Origin: Crocinitomix algicola | GTDB taxonomy: Bacteria; Bacteroidota; Bacteroidia; Flavobacteriales_D; Crocinitomicaceae | Reading direction: 5' to 3' | Length of the DNA stretch: 64,000 nt | Assembly: GCF_001661595.2 (NCBI RefSeq) | Contig: NZ_LYPF02000004.1 | Coordinates: 186,001-250,000 of the forward strand | Part shown: positions 49,501 through 58,112 of the stretch, one piece after another | Layout: each line of letters opens with the position of its first letter | How positions within the stretch are numbered: the first letter of the stretch is position 1 | Position numbers and translations under genes: made by a program | The notes under the pieces: generated by a model | Told to the model about the DNA's origin: nothing | What the model saw: only the letters and a program-made list of their open reading frames with translations | The model's database searches: none

Positions 49501-51297
49501 ATGAATATGACTTTTTGGAAAACTTTTTGGGCCAGTTTAATCGCAACAGTATCTGCGGGAATTTTATTGTTGATTATATTTTTTCTCATTGTTAGTGCAA
49601 TGATATCAAGTGCAGAATCGATGTTCAGTGCGAGTAAGTTAACGGTAAAAGAAAATACAGTATTGCATATGGAGCTCAATGGAACGATTGGGGATTACAC
49701 GTACGCAGACTTTAGTCCAACAAGTTTTCAATTGGAAAAGCAATTCGGTTTAAAGGAAGTTTTAAGTGGCATTGAGATTGCAAAAGCGGATGAGAATATA
49801 AAGGGGATTTTTTTAAACTGTGATAATGTGAGCGCAGGACTTGCAACTGTCCAAGAAATTCGTGCTGCTTTAGAAGATTTTCAAGAGAGTGGTAAATTCA
49901 TTGTTGCTTATCACGAAAACTACAGTAGTAAAGCTTATTATTTAAGTAGTGTCGCTGAAGAGTTGTATGTTTTTCCAAGCGGTATGATTGATTTTTTAGG
50001 ATTAGGCGCTGAATTGATGTTTTTTAAAGGAGCATTAGACAAATTGGAAGTAGATGTACAGATTATTCGTGGATCGAACAATAAATTTAAAAGTGCTGTT
50101 GAACCATTTATTAATGAGAAAATGAGTGATGCAAATCGTGAACAGGTTCAAAAATACTTAGATGCACTTTGGGGAGAAATGACAAAAGCTGTTGGGGCGT
50201 CAAGAAATTTAAAGGAAGGTTATTTAAATAAAGTGGCGGACAGTGTTTTAATTCGTAAATCATCAGATGCCGTAACTTATAAAATGGCAGACGCTGTAAA
50301 ATATTATGATGAAGTATTACAAAATCTAGCAGAAAAGGTAAAGGTTAATGAAGATTCACTTCAATTGTTATCGTTTCAAAAATATGCCCTTAAAAAGACA
50401 AAAGAAGCACATACATTAACCAAACTTGACGATAAGAATATCGCCGTGATTTTTGCTGAAGGAGAAATCGTAGATGGAAGAGGAGATAAAAATCAAATAG
50501 GAGGAACGAGATTGTCTGAGCAAATTAGAGAAGCACGTATTGATGACAAAATAAAAGCAGTGGTCTTAAGAGTGAATTCACCAGGAGGGTCAGCGCTAGC
50601 TAGTGATATTATTTGGCGAGAGGTTAAAGAAACGAAAAAACTTAAACCAGTTATTGTTTCGATGGGGGATTTAGCTGCGTCAGGTGGTTATTATATTGCA
50701 TGCGAAGCTAATCGAATTTTTGCGCAGCCAACTACAATTACTGGTTCGATAGGTGTTTTTGGCATGATTCCTTATACAGGCGACTTATTTAAAAATAAGA
50801 TGGGGATAACGTTTGATCGTGTTCAAACGAATGCGCACAGTGTGATTTCTCTAAATAAACGATTGGAAGAAGATGAGTTAGCAATCATTCAAGAAGGGGT
50901 TGATGATATTTATGATGATTTTATTTCCAAGGTTGCTGCAGGAAGAAATATGACTAAGGCGGCTGTTGACAGTATTGGTCAAGGTAGAGTTTGGGCCGGA
51001 AAAGATGCGATTGAATTAGGTTTAGTGGATGAATTTGGAGGTCTACATGATGCAATTGCTTATGCAGCTGATGAAGCGGGAATCACTGAAGATAAGGTGG
51101 CTATAAAATACATACCGCTTGGTGAAGAAAATCAATTCTTTCAGTTTTTAGAAAATTTAGAAGAAGGACAAGGAATGCAGGCGCGTGAAGTGACCCCACT
51201 TGAAAGTCAGTTAAAAGGGGTGTATCAAGCCATTAGAGGTTTGAGTAAAGCATCAACCTATCAAGCGAGAATGCCTTATATGTTATGGGTAGAATAA
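49501..51297 (+). CDS. sppA: Signal peptide peptidase SppA, 67-kDa type
   Basis: A 598-residue inner-membrane protease that degrades cleaved signal peptides. It has an N-terminal membrane helix (about residues 12-36), then tandem ClpP-like S49 domains. The catalytic Lys is in the first domain (GSNNKFKSAVEPF, about residue 198), and the nucleophile Ser is in the second (VSMGDLAASGGYYIAC, about residue 394), as in E. coli SppA. Supporting motifs are VLRVNSPGGSALASD and TITGSIGVFGMIPY. ATG 49501 is chosen; ATG 49507 is a close alternative. It is monocistronic and convergent with manC. Confidence 0.93.
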   Translation: MNMTFWKTFWASLIATVSAGILLLIIFFLIVSAMISSAESMFSASKLTVKENTVLHMELNGTIGDYTYADFSPTSFQLEKQFGLKEVLSGIEIAKADENIKGIFLNCDNVSAGLATVQEIRAALEDFQESGKFIVAYHENYSSKAYYLSSVAEELYVFPSGMIDFLGLGAELMFFKGALDKLEVDVQIIRGSNNKFKSAVEPFINEKMSDANREQVQKYLDALWGEMTKAVGASRNLKEGYLNKVADSVLIRKSSDAVTYKMADAVKYYDEVLQNLAEKVKVNEDSLQLLSFQKYALKKTKEAHTLTKLDDKNIAVIFAEGEIVDGRGDKNQIGGTRLSEQIREARIDDKIKAVVLRVNSPGGSALASDIIWREVKETKKLKPVIVSMGDLAASGGYYIACEANRIFAQPTTITGSIGVFGMIPYTGDLFKNKMGITFDRVQTNAHSVISLNKRLEEDELAIIQEGVDDIYDDFISKVAAGRNMTKAAVDSIGQGRVWAGKDAIELGLVDEFGGLHDAIAYAADEAGITEDKVAIKYIPLGEENQFFQFLENLEEGQGMQAREVTPLESQLKGVYQAIRGLSKASTYQARMPYMLWVE

Positions 51298-51322
51298 AAA
51301 AGACCGCTTAACAAAGCAGTCT
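51295..51322 (-). terminator. Terminator after manC
   Basis: Arms in 51301-51309 and 51314-51322 pair with one mismatch; on the minus strand the stem is followed by a T run (51300-51295). It may also stop sppA transcripts from the other side. Confidence 0.65.
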
Positions 51323-51328
51323 CTTCAT

Positions 51329-52417
51329 TTATTTTAACTTGAAATAATCAGGGTCTTTTTTCTTGACTTCGTTGAGGTATCCTTTAATTCGTTGCTCATG
51401 GTCTTTCTTTACCACCATAAGAATGTCGTGAGCTTCTACAACGATATAGTCATTCAAGCCTTGTAACACAGCCATTTTACCGTTTGGTATATTCACAATA
51501 CAGTTTTCGCTTTCAAATAAATGAACTTTATTGCCGATCACTGCATTGCCTTCAACATCAGTTTCTAAATGGGTATATAAACTGCCCCATGTACCTAAAT
51601 CAGACCAACCAAAATTGGCTAATACTACAAAAACATTTTTAGCATTTTCAAGTACTGCAAAATCAATTGAAATGTCTTCGCATTTATAAAAAGCATCGTC
51701 AATAAAGTCTTGTTCCGCCGATGTATTGTAGTCATTACCTTTTGTAGTGAATAACTCGTTCAGTTTTGGTTTAAACTTCTGTAAGGATTCAATAATTGTT
51801 GCTGCTTTCCAAATAAAAATGCCTGAATTCCAATAATAGTCTCCACTTTTCAAAAAGATTTCTGCTAATTCACGGTTCGGTTTTTCGGTAAACTGCCTTA
51901 CTTTTCTAACTTCACCCATTAGGATGTCCCGACCATCTTCAAATTGTATATAACCATAACCAGTATCTGGGCGAGATGGTTTTATACCGAGGGTTACTAA
52001 ATGCTCTCCGTCAGCGGCTTTTTTTAATGCTACATTTACAATATCAACAAATCGATCCTCCTTCATAATAAGGTGGTCAGAGGGAGCAACGATTAGGTTT
52101 GCATTGGGGTTTAAATTATAAATTTTATGAGAAGCATAGGCAATACAGGCAGCTGTATTTTTTCGCATGGGTTCGGTTAAAATTTGACCATCAGGTAGGC
52201 CAATTTGCGCTTTAACTAAATCCGCATACTTTGCATTTGTAACGACATATATTTGACTGTCTGGCACTAATTTTTGAAGACGCTCATGTGTCATTTGTAT
52301 GAGCGTTTTACCAATACCTAATACATCTAAAAACTGTTTGGGGTGAGTTTCTTGGCTCATTGGCCAGAATCGACTTCCAATTCCCCCCGCCATTATGATG
52401 GCAAAATTATTATTCAT
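51329..52417 (-). CDS. manC: Mannose-1-phosphate guanylyltransferase
   Basis: Makes GDP-mannose from mannose-1-phosphate and GTP, feeding glycan synthesis. The 362-residue protein begins FAIIMAGGIGSRFWPMSQETHPKQF, the nucleotidyltransferase signature with the activating Arg and the downstream Lys. Further motifs: NLIVAPSDHLI, DTGYGYIQF, RKVRQFTEKPN, YYWNSGIFIWKA and FGWSDLGTWGSLY, which define this group. There is no C-terminal isomerase domain, so it is the single-function form. It is 4 nt downstream of the SprT-like gene. Nearby glycosyltransferases at 47-49 kb are plausible users of GDP-mannose (inference). Confidence 0.94.
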   Translation of the reverse strand: MNNNFAIIMAGGIGSRFWPMSQETHPKQFLDVLGIGKTLIQMTHERLQKLVPDSQIYVVTNAKYADLVKAQIGLPDGQILTEPMRKNTAACIAYASHKIYNLNPNANLIVAPSDHLIMKEDRFVDIVNVALKKAADGEHLVTLGIKPSRPDTGYGYIQFEDGRDILMGEVRKVRQFTEKPNRELAEIFLKSGDYYWNSGIFIWKAATIIESLQKFKPKLNELFTTKGNDYNTSAEQDFIDDAFYKCEDISIDFAVLENAKNVFVVLANFGWSDLGTWGSLYTHLETDVEGNAVIGNKVHLFESENCIVNIPNGKMAVLQGLNDYIVVEAHDILMVVKKDHEQRIKGYLNEVKKKDPDYFKLK

Positions 52418-52421
52418 TTAT

Positions 52422-53045
52422 TTAATTTTCTATATGTTCAACCTCCGCCAATCCCAAAACACGATAAAATTTTTGCGAAGATACATCTTGGCATTCAAAT
52501 CTCGTTCGCAGCTTCTTACCTTTAACGTAAATTTTACCGTTAAGTTTAAAATGAGCGCCAAATTTTAGTGTTTCAAGTGTAGGTAATGTGGATTTATCAT
52601 AACGCTTTAAAACACGATATAGTCTATCGTCTGTGCAAGATGATGCTTTCGCATTTTTTAAATAATTAGTTAAAGCTTGTCTAATGTCATCGGGCAACTC
52701 AATTTCACTTAAAATCGGTGCTGCAATATTTTGAAACTCCTTTTTCCACTCTAAACCATGTGGTTTTACTCGATTTTTATATTTATTGTAGGTAGTTAGA
52801 TGCGCCATCTCATGGAGTGTGGTAATTAAAAAAGCGTATTGATTTAAATCTCCATTCACTGAGATGCGATGGGGTTGCCCTCTGAATGGATGACGATAAT
52901 CCCCAAGTTTAGTTTTACGTTTTTTACTTACGGTGAAATGAACAACATGTTCAATGATGAACGAGGCAATGTATCGACTGGAGCCGGTCGGTAAAAATCG
53001 TTCTAATTCTTGAGCAAAAGCCTCTATTCGTGCAGATTTATCCAA
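52422..53045 (-). CDS. SprT-like zinc metalloprotease-fold protein
   Basis: About 207 residues. The zinc motif HEMAH (HExxH) lies in ITTLHEMAHL, followed by HGLEWKKEF, whose His fits the third ligand in SprT-like domains. The C-terminal part is strand-rich (GAHFKLNGKIYVKGKKLRTRFEC). SprT-like proteins are related to DNA-protein crosslink proteases of the Spartan type, but bacterial members are poorly known. Start: the longest frame would begin at the TTG at 53063, which lies inside a -7 element, so the TTG at 53045 is proposed instead. It is co-transcribed with manC and divergent from dnaG. Confidence 0.75.
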   Translation of the reverse strand: MDKSARIEAFAQELERFLPTGSSRYIASFIIEHVVHFTVSKKRKTKLGDYRHPFRGQPHRISVNGDLNQYAFLITTLHEMAHLTTYNKYKNRVKPHGLEWKKEFQNIAAPILSEIELPDDIRQALTNYLKNAKASSCTDDRLYRVLKRYDKSTLPTLETLKFGAHFKLNGKIYVKGKKLRTRFECQDVSSQKFYRVLGLAEVEHIEN

Positions 53046-53060
53046 ATTGTTTCTTTTTTG

Positions 53061-53068
53061 CAAAAATA
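53061..53068 (-). promoter_or_regulatory. -7 element for the SprT-like/manC operon
   Basis: Minus strand TATTTTTG, exact match, 15 nt before the proposed TTG start at 53045. Confidence 0.55.
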
Positions 53069-53139
53069 AAGTATTTCAACTGTTTTCGCTAACCAATAAT
53101 TTTGGTGCCACTAAAAATAAGTTCACAGCGACTTTTATT

Positions 53140-53147
53140 TAACTTTG
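53140..53147 (+). promoter_or_regulatory. -7 element for dnaG
   Basis: TAACTTTG, exact TAnnTTTG match, 24 nt before the dnaG ATG. Confidence 0.55.
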
Positions 53148-53171
53148 TATATTTAGGAGACAGCTGATAGA

Positions 53172-55250
53172 ATGATACCAAAGGAAACCATCGATGAAAT
53201 ATTTCAAACTGCCCGAGTTGAGGAGGTGATTGGCGAATTTGTGCAACTAAAAAAAGCCGGATCTAACTACAAAGGAAAAAGTCCTTTTGTAGATGAAAGA
53301 ACGCCATCTTTTATGGTTTCGCCAGCTAAGCAAATTTGGAAATGTTTCAGTACGTCTAAAGGAGGGAATGTCGTTTCTTTTTTAATGGAGGCTGAGCACT
53401 TCAATTATGTTGAAGCACTTAAATGGCTGGCCAACAAATACAATATTGAAATTAAGGAGGACAGGCAAAAAACGCCTGAAGAAATTGCGCAAACCTCCAT
53501 CCGAGAAAATATTAGTATAATCAATGAATTTGCTCGGGATACTTTTAGCGATAACTTACATAAACATCCTGAAGGAAAGTCAATAGGGTTGTCCTATTTT
53601 ATAGAACGTGGGTTTCGAGAAGATATCATTGAAAAATTCCAGTTGGGTTATTGCTTAGACGAGTCAAAAGGATTTACGCAAGTTGCTTTAGACAAGAATT
53701 ATAAACTGGAATATCTCGAGAAAGCCGGTTTAACGAAGGTAAAAGATGGTAGGGCATTTGATTTTTATCGAGGTCGCGTCATGTTTCCAATCCATAGTAT
53801 TGCTGGAAAAGTTCTTGGGTTTGGGGGCAGAACGTTAAAGTCAGACAAAAAAATTGCAAAATACTTCAATTCACCAGAAAGTGAATTGTACAATAAGAGT
53901 AAAATTCTCTACGGTCTGTACTTTGCTAAAAGTGCCATCATTAAATATGATAATTGCTTTTTGGTTGAAGGGTACACGGATGTAATTTCTTTGTATCAAT
54001 CAGGGGTAGAAAATGTGGTTTCTTCCTCTGGAACTTCGTTAACAACGGATCAAATTAAGCTTATAAAGCGATATTCTGAAAATGTTACCATTCTATATGA
54101 TGGCGATGCGGCAGGAATAAAGGCTTCGTTCAGAGGAATTGATATGATTCTTTCCGAAGGCTTGAATGTGAAAGTTGTACTTTTTCCAGATGGTGAAGAC
54201 CCTGACTCTTTTGCTAAAAAATCAACGACTGAAGAGTTAAAGGGGTATATCGATGAAAATTCGAAAGATTTTATCGTTTTCAAATCGGATATTCTCTTAA
54301 AAGATGCCGGTAATGATCCTATAAAAAAAGCGCAACTTATTAACGATATTGTTGGCTCAATTGCAGTGATAGACGATGCGATTAAAAGACAAGTTTATAG
54401 TAGAGAATGTGCGACAATATTTAGTATTGAGGAGCAAACAATAATTCAAGAAGTAAATAAGGCGCGAACAAAGAAACTTGCTGAAAAAAAGAAGTTAGCA
54501 GAGCGTAAGGTTAGAACAGAATCGAGAAATGTTCAGACCCCACTCAAACAGCAGCCTAAAAATACTTCAGCTCCGCCAGACTTAGACTACGAAATACCAA
54601 TCGAGGCGATGATGCCGCCTGAAATGTTGGAGGAGATTGAAAAGGCCGTTGCACCAACACTTCAAAGTGACTTGTATTTTTTTGAACTCGATCTAATTCG
54701 CATCATCCTTAATTATGGTTTATACAGTATAGGGGCAACGAACGTTGAATATGATGAAGAAGGAAATGAATCAGTGGAAGATGTTGAGGTAAGTGTTCTT
54801 GAACTCGTTGTGCATGAACTTGAAAAGGATCAAATTGAAATGCAGGACAAAATATTTAATCAAATTTTATCGGAGTACCGAGAAGGGCTTACTGAAAACG
54901 TTATGTATAAGTCTGATCATTTTGTTAATCACCAAGATATTGAAGTAAGTAAAACAGCAGCTAATTTATTAGCGGTTAAGTACGAATTAAGTGGGAATTG
55001 GCAAACGCAAAAAGTAAGAATAAATACTGAAGTTGATAAGCTTGACCGCGCTGTAATGGAGTCAATTTATTCTTACAAAAGTGCTTATGTTCGTCAAAAA
55101 ATAGCCGAGATTCAAGCCAAAATTCATGCTTTAAACGAACAAGACGCGGAGTCATCCGTAGAAGAGATTATCTCCTTATTAAAGGAACAAAGAAAGTTGG
55201 ATAAGGTAAAACTCGTTTTATCAGATAAACTTGGTCGAACAATTATATAA
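53172..55250 (+). CDS. dnaG: DNA primase DnaG with degenerate zinc-binding domain
   Basis: Synthesises RNA primers at the replication fork. The 692-residue protein has an N-terminal CHC2-type domain (about 1-100), the RNA polymerase/Toprim core (about 125-375; FGGRTLKSDKK, the Toprim Glu in FLVEGYTDVISL and the DxD motif in LYDGDAAG) and a long C-terminal helicase-interaction region rich in Glu/Lys. The normal C-x2-H...C-x2-C zinc ligands read S-P-F-V and C-F-S-T here, so three of four ligands are replaced. The fold landmarks around them (TPSFMVSP, KGGNVVSFLM) are kept, so this is not a pseudogene. mscS follows after 3 nt. Confidence 0.94.
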   Translation: MIPKETIDEIFQTARVEEVIGEFVQLKKAGSNYKGKSPFVDERTPSFMVSPAKQIWKCFSTSKGGNVVSFLMEAEHFNYVEALKWLANKYNIEIKEDRQKTPEEIAQTSIRENISIINEFARDTFSDNLHKHPEGKSIGLSYFIERGFREDIIEKFQLGYCLDESKGFTQVALDKNYKLEYLEKAGLTKVKDGRAFDFYRGRVMFPIHSIAGKVLGFGGRTLKSDKKIAKYFNSPESELYNKSKILYGLYFAKSAIIKYDNCFLVEGYTDVISLYQSGVENVVSSSGTSLTTDQIKLIKRYSENVTILYDGDAAGIKASFRGIDMILSEGLNVKVVLFPDGEDPDSFAKKSTTEELKGYIDENSKDFIVFKSDILLKDAGNDPIKKAQLINDIVGSIAVIDDAIKRQVYSRECATIFSIEEQTIIQEVNKARTKKLAEKKKLAERKVRTESRNVQTPLKQQPKNTSAPPDLDYEIPIEAMMPPEMLEEIEKAVAPTLQSDLYFFELDLIRIILNYGLYSIGATNVEYDEEGNESVEDVEVSVLELVVHELEKDQIEMQDKIFNQILSEYREGLTENVMYKSDHFVNHQDIEVSKTAANLLAVKYELSGNWQTQKVRINTEVDKLDRAVMESIYSYKSAYVRQKIAEIQAKIHALNEQDAESSVEEIISLLKEQRKLDKVKLVLSDKLGRTII

Positions 55251-55253
55251 GTC

Positions 55254-56438
55254 ATGTGGCAATTAATTAAATCCTTTCTTTTATATCCCATTATTGAATG
55301 GTACGATGATCCTATTTTTGAAAATGAAATAGAGGTGACTCCAGGAGAATTAGTTTTTGCTTTATCGCCTTTAAACATAATTATGTTTTTCGCGATCTAT
55401 CTCGCTGCAAAAATCTTTATAAAATACATTAAGCGATATTTTAAGGCGCTACATCTTACAGAAAAACAATTAAAAATAGAAGGAAAAGAAATCGCTATTT
55501 GGCGCTTGACAAAACAATTGATTTATCTTTTAGCAATCTACATTTGTTTTTTAAGCTTAAAACTCAATAATCCTCAGTTGGATTTATCACATATTTTGGC
55601 TTATGAATTTGTACGGATAAAGTCTTTTCATATTGCTGTTTACCATTTGTTTCTGATTGCGGCGATTATATTCATTACCCGTTTAACGGTCAATTTTCTA
55701 AAAGTTTTTTTACTCAAAGCCGTTCGTAAAAACAATAAAGATATTGATACAGGGACGGAATATATTTATGTTCAGCTTGCGAAGTATATAATCTATGCCA
55801 TTTCATTTATCATCTTTATGCGTAGCATGGGAATGAATTTGGACCTGTTTATGACGGCGGGTGCATTATTTGTAGTGGCAATAGGACTGGGGTTACAACA
55901 AATATTTCAAGATTATTTGTCCGGAATTATGTTGCTTATTGAAGGGTCAATTAAAGTAGGCGATATACTAGAAATTGCACAGTTGAATAATCGAGAAAGT
56001 TTTGTTGCCAAAGTTGTTCAAATCAACCTCCGAACCTCTAAAGTGCTCACGAGAGATGAGAAAATTCTCGTCATTCCAAATTCTAAGTTAACTCAGGAAA
56101 GTGTGGTAGATTGGAACTCTGGAACGGAATTTACAAGGTTTACAATTCCAATCTGTTTTCATTATGGTGTTGATACTGAAAAAGTAAAAGAAATACTCAT
56201 TGCTTCAGCAAATACTCATCCAAAAGTGAGTAAAGTGAGAAAACCAATCGTTAGATTGTTGAATTTTGGTAGTGATGGATTGGAAATGGATTTAGTTTTT
56301 TGGGCAAAACATGAGCTTTATTTTGAGTTAATTAGAAGCGATATTCGCTTTGAAATAGATCGAAGATTGCGGGAAGAAAAAATTGAAATTCCTTATCCGC
56401 AACGAACAGTATATATGAAGAATGTTGAAGGTGATTAG
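55254..56438 (+). CDS. Small-conductance mechanosensitive channel, MscS family
   Basis: A 394-residue channel. About four membrane helices precede the conserved pore helix and beta domain. The pore-lining segment (about residues 196-225) reads AGALFVVAIGLGLQQIFQDY and leads into LSGIMLLIEGSIKVGDILEI; the cytosolic vestibule follows (VVQINLRTSKVLTRDEKILVIPNSK) with a C-terminal domain to residue 394. It releases solutes on hypo-osmotic shock. It is directly behind dnaG (3-nt gap), so they share a transcript although the functions are unrelated. Confidence 0.9.
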   Translation: MWQLIKSFLLYPIIEWYDDPIFENEIEVTPGELVFALSPLNIIMFFAIYLAAKIFIKYIKRYFKALHLTEKQLKIEGKEIAIWRLTKQLIYLLAIYICFLSLKLNNPQLDLSHILAYEFVRIKSFHIAVYHLFLIAAIIFITRLTVNFLKVFLLKAVRKNNKDIDTGTEYIYVQLAKYIIYAISFIIFMRSMGMNLDLFMTAGALFVVAIGLGLQQIFQDYLSGIMLLIEGSIKVGDILEIAQLNNRESFVAKVVQINLRTSKVLTRDEKILVIPNSKLTQESVVDWNSGTEFTRFTIPICFHYGVDTEKVKEILIASANTHPKVSKVRKPIVRLLNFGSDGLEMDLVFWAKHELYFELIRSDIRFEIDRRLREEKIEIPYPQRTVYMKNVEGD

Positions 56439-56541
56439 TCTAATTACAACAATTTAAAGTAGACGCGATAGTGAATAGCGTCAAGTTTCCTCAAGTTTTA
56501 TTAAAAATCTCTTTATTTTTAGACATTCAAAGTAAAGTATT

Positions 56542-58095
56542 ATGGTTAGAACGATATTTTTTATTTCGGCATTCGTTATAACTGCGGCAATAGTGTTTTT
56601 AGGAATTAAATTCAATCCAAATTACTATTATTTGTTCCTGTTATTCGGTCCGTTAATTTTAATTGGTACGAGTGATGCTCTTCAGAAAGAACATGCTATT
56701 CGTAAAAACTTCCCACTCATTGGAAATTTACGCTATATGCTTGAATCAATTTCTCCTGAGATTCAGCAGTATTTTGTAGAGCGAAGAACAGATGGTAGGC
56801 CGATTAGTAAGAATAAAAGAGCAGTAATATATCAGCGATCAAAAAACTTAGGTTCAACACATCCTTTTGGAACAGAGGAAAATATTTATGATGAAGGATA
56901 CGAGTTTATCGCACATTCGCTTTATCCGGGAGAATTATTGCATGAAGAACCTCGTGTTTTAATTGGAGGAGATCAGTGTAAACAACCTTATTCGGCTTCG
57001 TTGTATAATATATCTGCCATGAGTTTTGGATCTTTATCAAAAAATGCTGTTGAAGCACTAAACAAAGGTGCAAAACTGGGAAGTTTTTATCACAATACAG
57101 GTGAAGGAGGTATTTCTCCTTATCATTTGCATGGCGGAGATTTAGTTTGGCAAATTGGGACAGGTTATTTTGGTTGTCGTAATCAAGACGGAAGTTTTTC
57201 TGCAGATAAGTTCAAAGAAAATGCGTTGCGTCCTGAAGTTAAAATGATAGAATTGAAGCTTTCACAAGGAGCAAAACCTGGTCATGGAGGGGTGTTGCCG
57301 GGTAAAAAAAATACAGAAGAAATTGCCCATATTAGAGGAGTTGTTGCTGGTGAAACCGTGCTTTCACCTCCGGGTCATAGTGCTTTTAAGGGGCCGGATG
57401 GACTTGTGCATTTTATCGCTGAATTAAGAACATTGTCCGAAGGAAAACCGGTAGGATTTAAACTTTGTATTGGTAAAGTAGAGGAGTTCGAAGCGATTTG
57501 TGTGGCAATGGCCAAGGCTAATATCTACCCGGATTTTATTTCAATTGATGGTTCTGAAGGAGGTACTGGTGCTGCGCCACTTGAGTTTGCGAATTACGTT
57601 GGAACTCCATTAGATTTAGGGTTAATGATTGCCGATCGATTACTAATTAAGCATGGTATCCGTCAAAAACTAAAAATAATTGCTTCCGGTAAAGTCTTCA
57701 ATGGTTTTGGTATTTTAAAAAGTATTGCCATGGGGGCTGATTTGACACAATCAGCTCGGGCGATGATGCTTTCAATAGGTTGTATTCATGCCCAGCTTTG
57801 TAATACAAATACCTGCCCTGTAGGAATCGCTACACAAGATAAACGATTAATGAAAGGGTTGGACCCCGGCTTAAAAAGTGTAAGAGCCTCCAATTATCAT
57901 CGTAATACCATTCATGCGTTTTTAGAATTGTTATCTGCAACTGGGGCACATCATCCTTCGGAGTTGTCAACCGATAACTTAATGAGAATGACAGAAGATG
58001 GTGATGCGGAATGCATGACGGACATTATTAAGAATTGGGGATATTATAAAAAGTATATTGGAGAATCGCTCGAACATAAGCCTATTTTAAACTAA
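56542..58095 (+). CDS. FMN-binding glutamate synthase family protein
   Basis: A 517-residue protein with one or two N-terminal membrane helices (about residues 4-44) and a glutamate synthase large-subunit-like FMN/TIM-barrel domain (about 130-500). Visible motifs: SAMSFGSLSKNAVEALNKGA, GEGGISPYHL, GAKPGHGGVLPG, SIDGSEGGTGAAPLEF and the iron-sulphur Cys cluster CIHAQLCNTNTCPVGIATQ, which binds [3Fe-4S] in GltS. There is no glutaminase domain, so this is the stand-alone form common in many bacteria, whose reaction is not established. A short GACGC/GCGTC hairpin lies upstream. polA follows after 17 nt. Confidence 0.88.
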   Translation: MVRTIFFISAFVITAAIVFLGIKFNPNYYYLFLLFGPLILIGTSDALQKEHAIRKNFPLIGNLRYMLESISPEIQQYFVERRTDGRPISKNKRAVIYQRSKNLGSTHPFGTEENIYDEGYEFIAHSLYPGELLHEEPRVLIGGDQCKQPYSASLYNISAMSFGSLSKNAVEALNKGAKLGSFYHNTGEGGISPYHLHGGDLVWQIGTGYFGCRNQDGSFSADKFKENALRPEVKMIELKLSQGAKPGHGGVLPGKKNTEEIAHIRGVVAGETVLSPPGHSAFKGPDGLVHFIAELRTLSEGKPVGFKLCIGKVEEFEAICVAMAKANIYPDFISIDGSEGGTGAAPLEFANYVGTPLDLGLMIADRLLIKHGIRQKLKIIASGKVFNGFGILKSIAMGADLTQSARAMMLSIGCIHAQLCNTNTCPVGIATQDKRLMKGLDPGLKSVRASNYHRNTIHAFLELLSATGAHHPSELSTDNLMRMTEDGDAECMTDIIKNWGYYKKYIGESLEHKPILN

Positions 58096-58112
58096 TCAAA
58101 TTCAACGTATTA

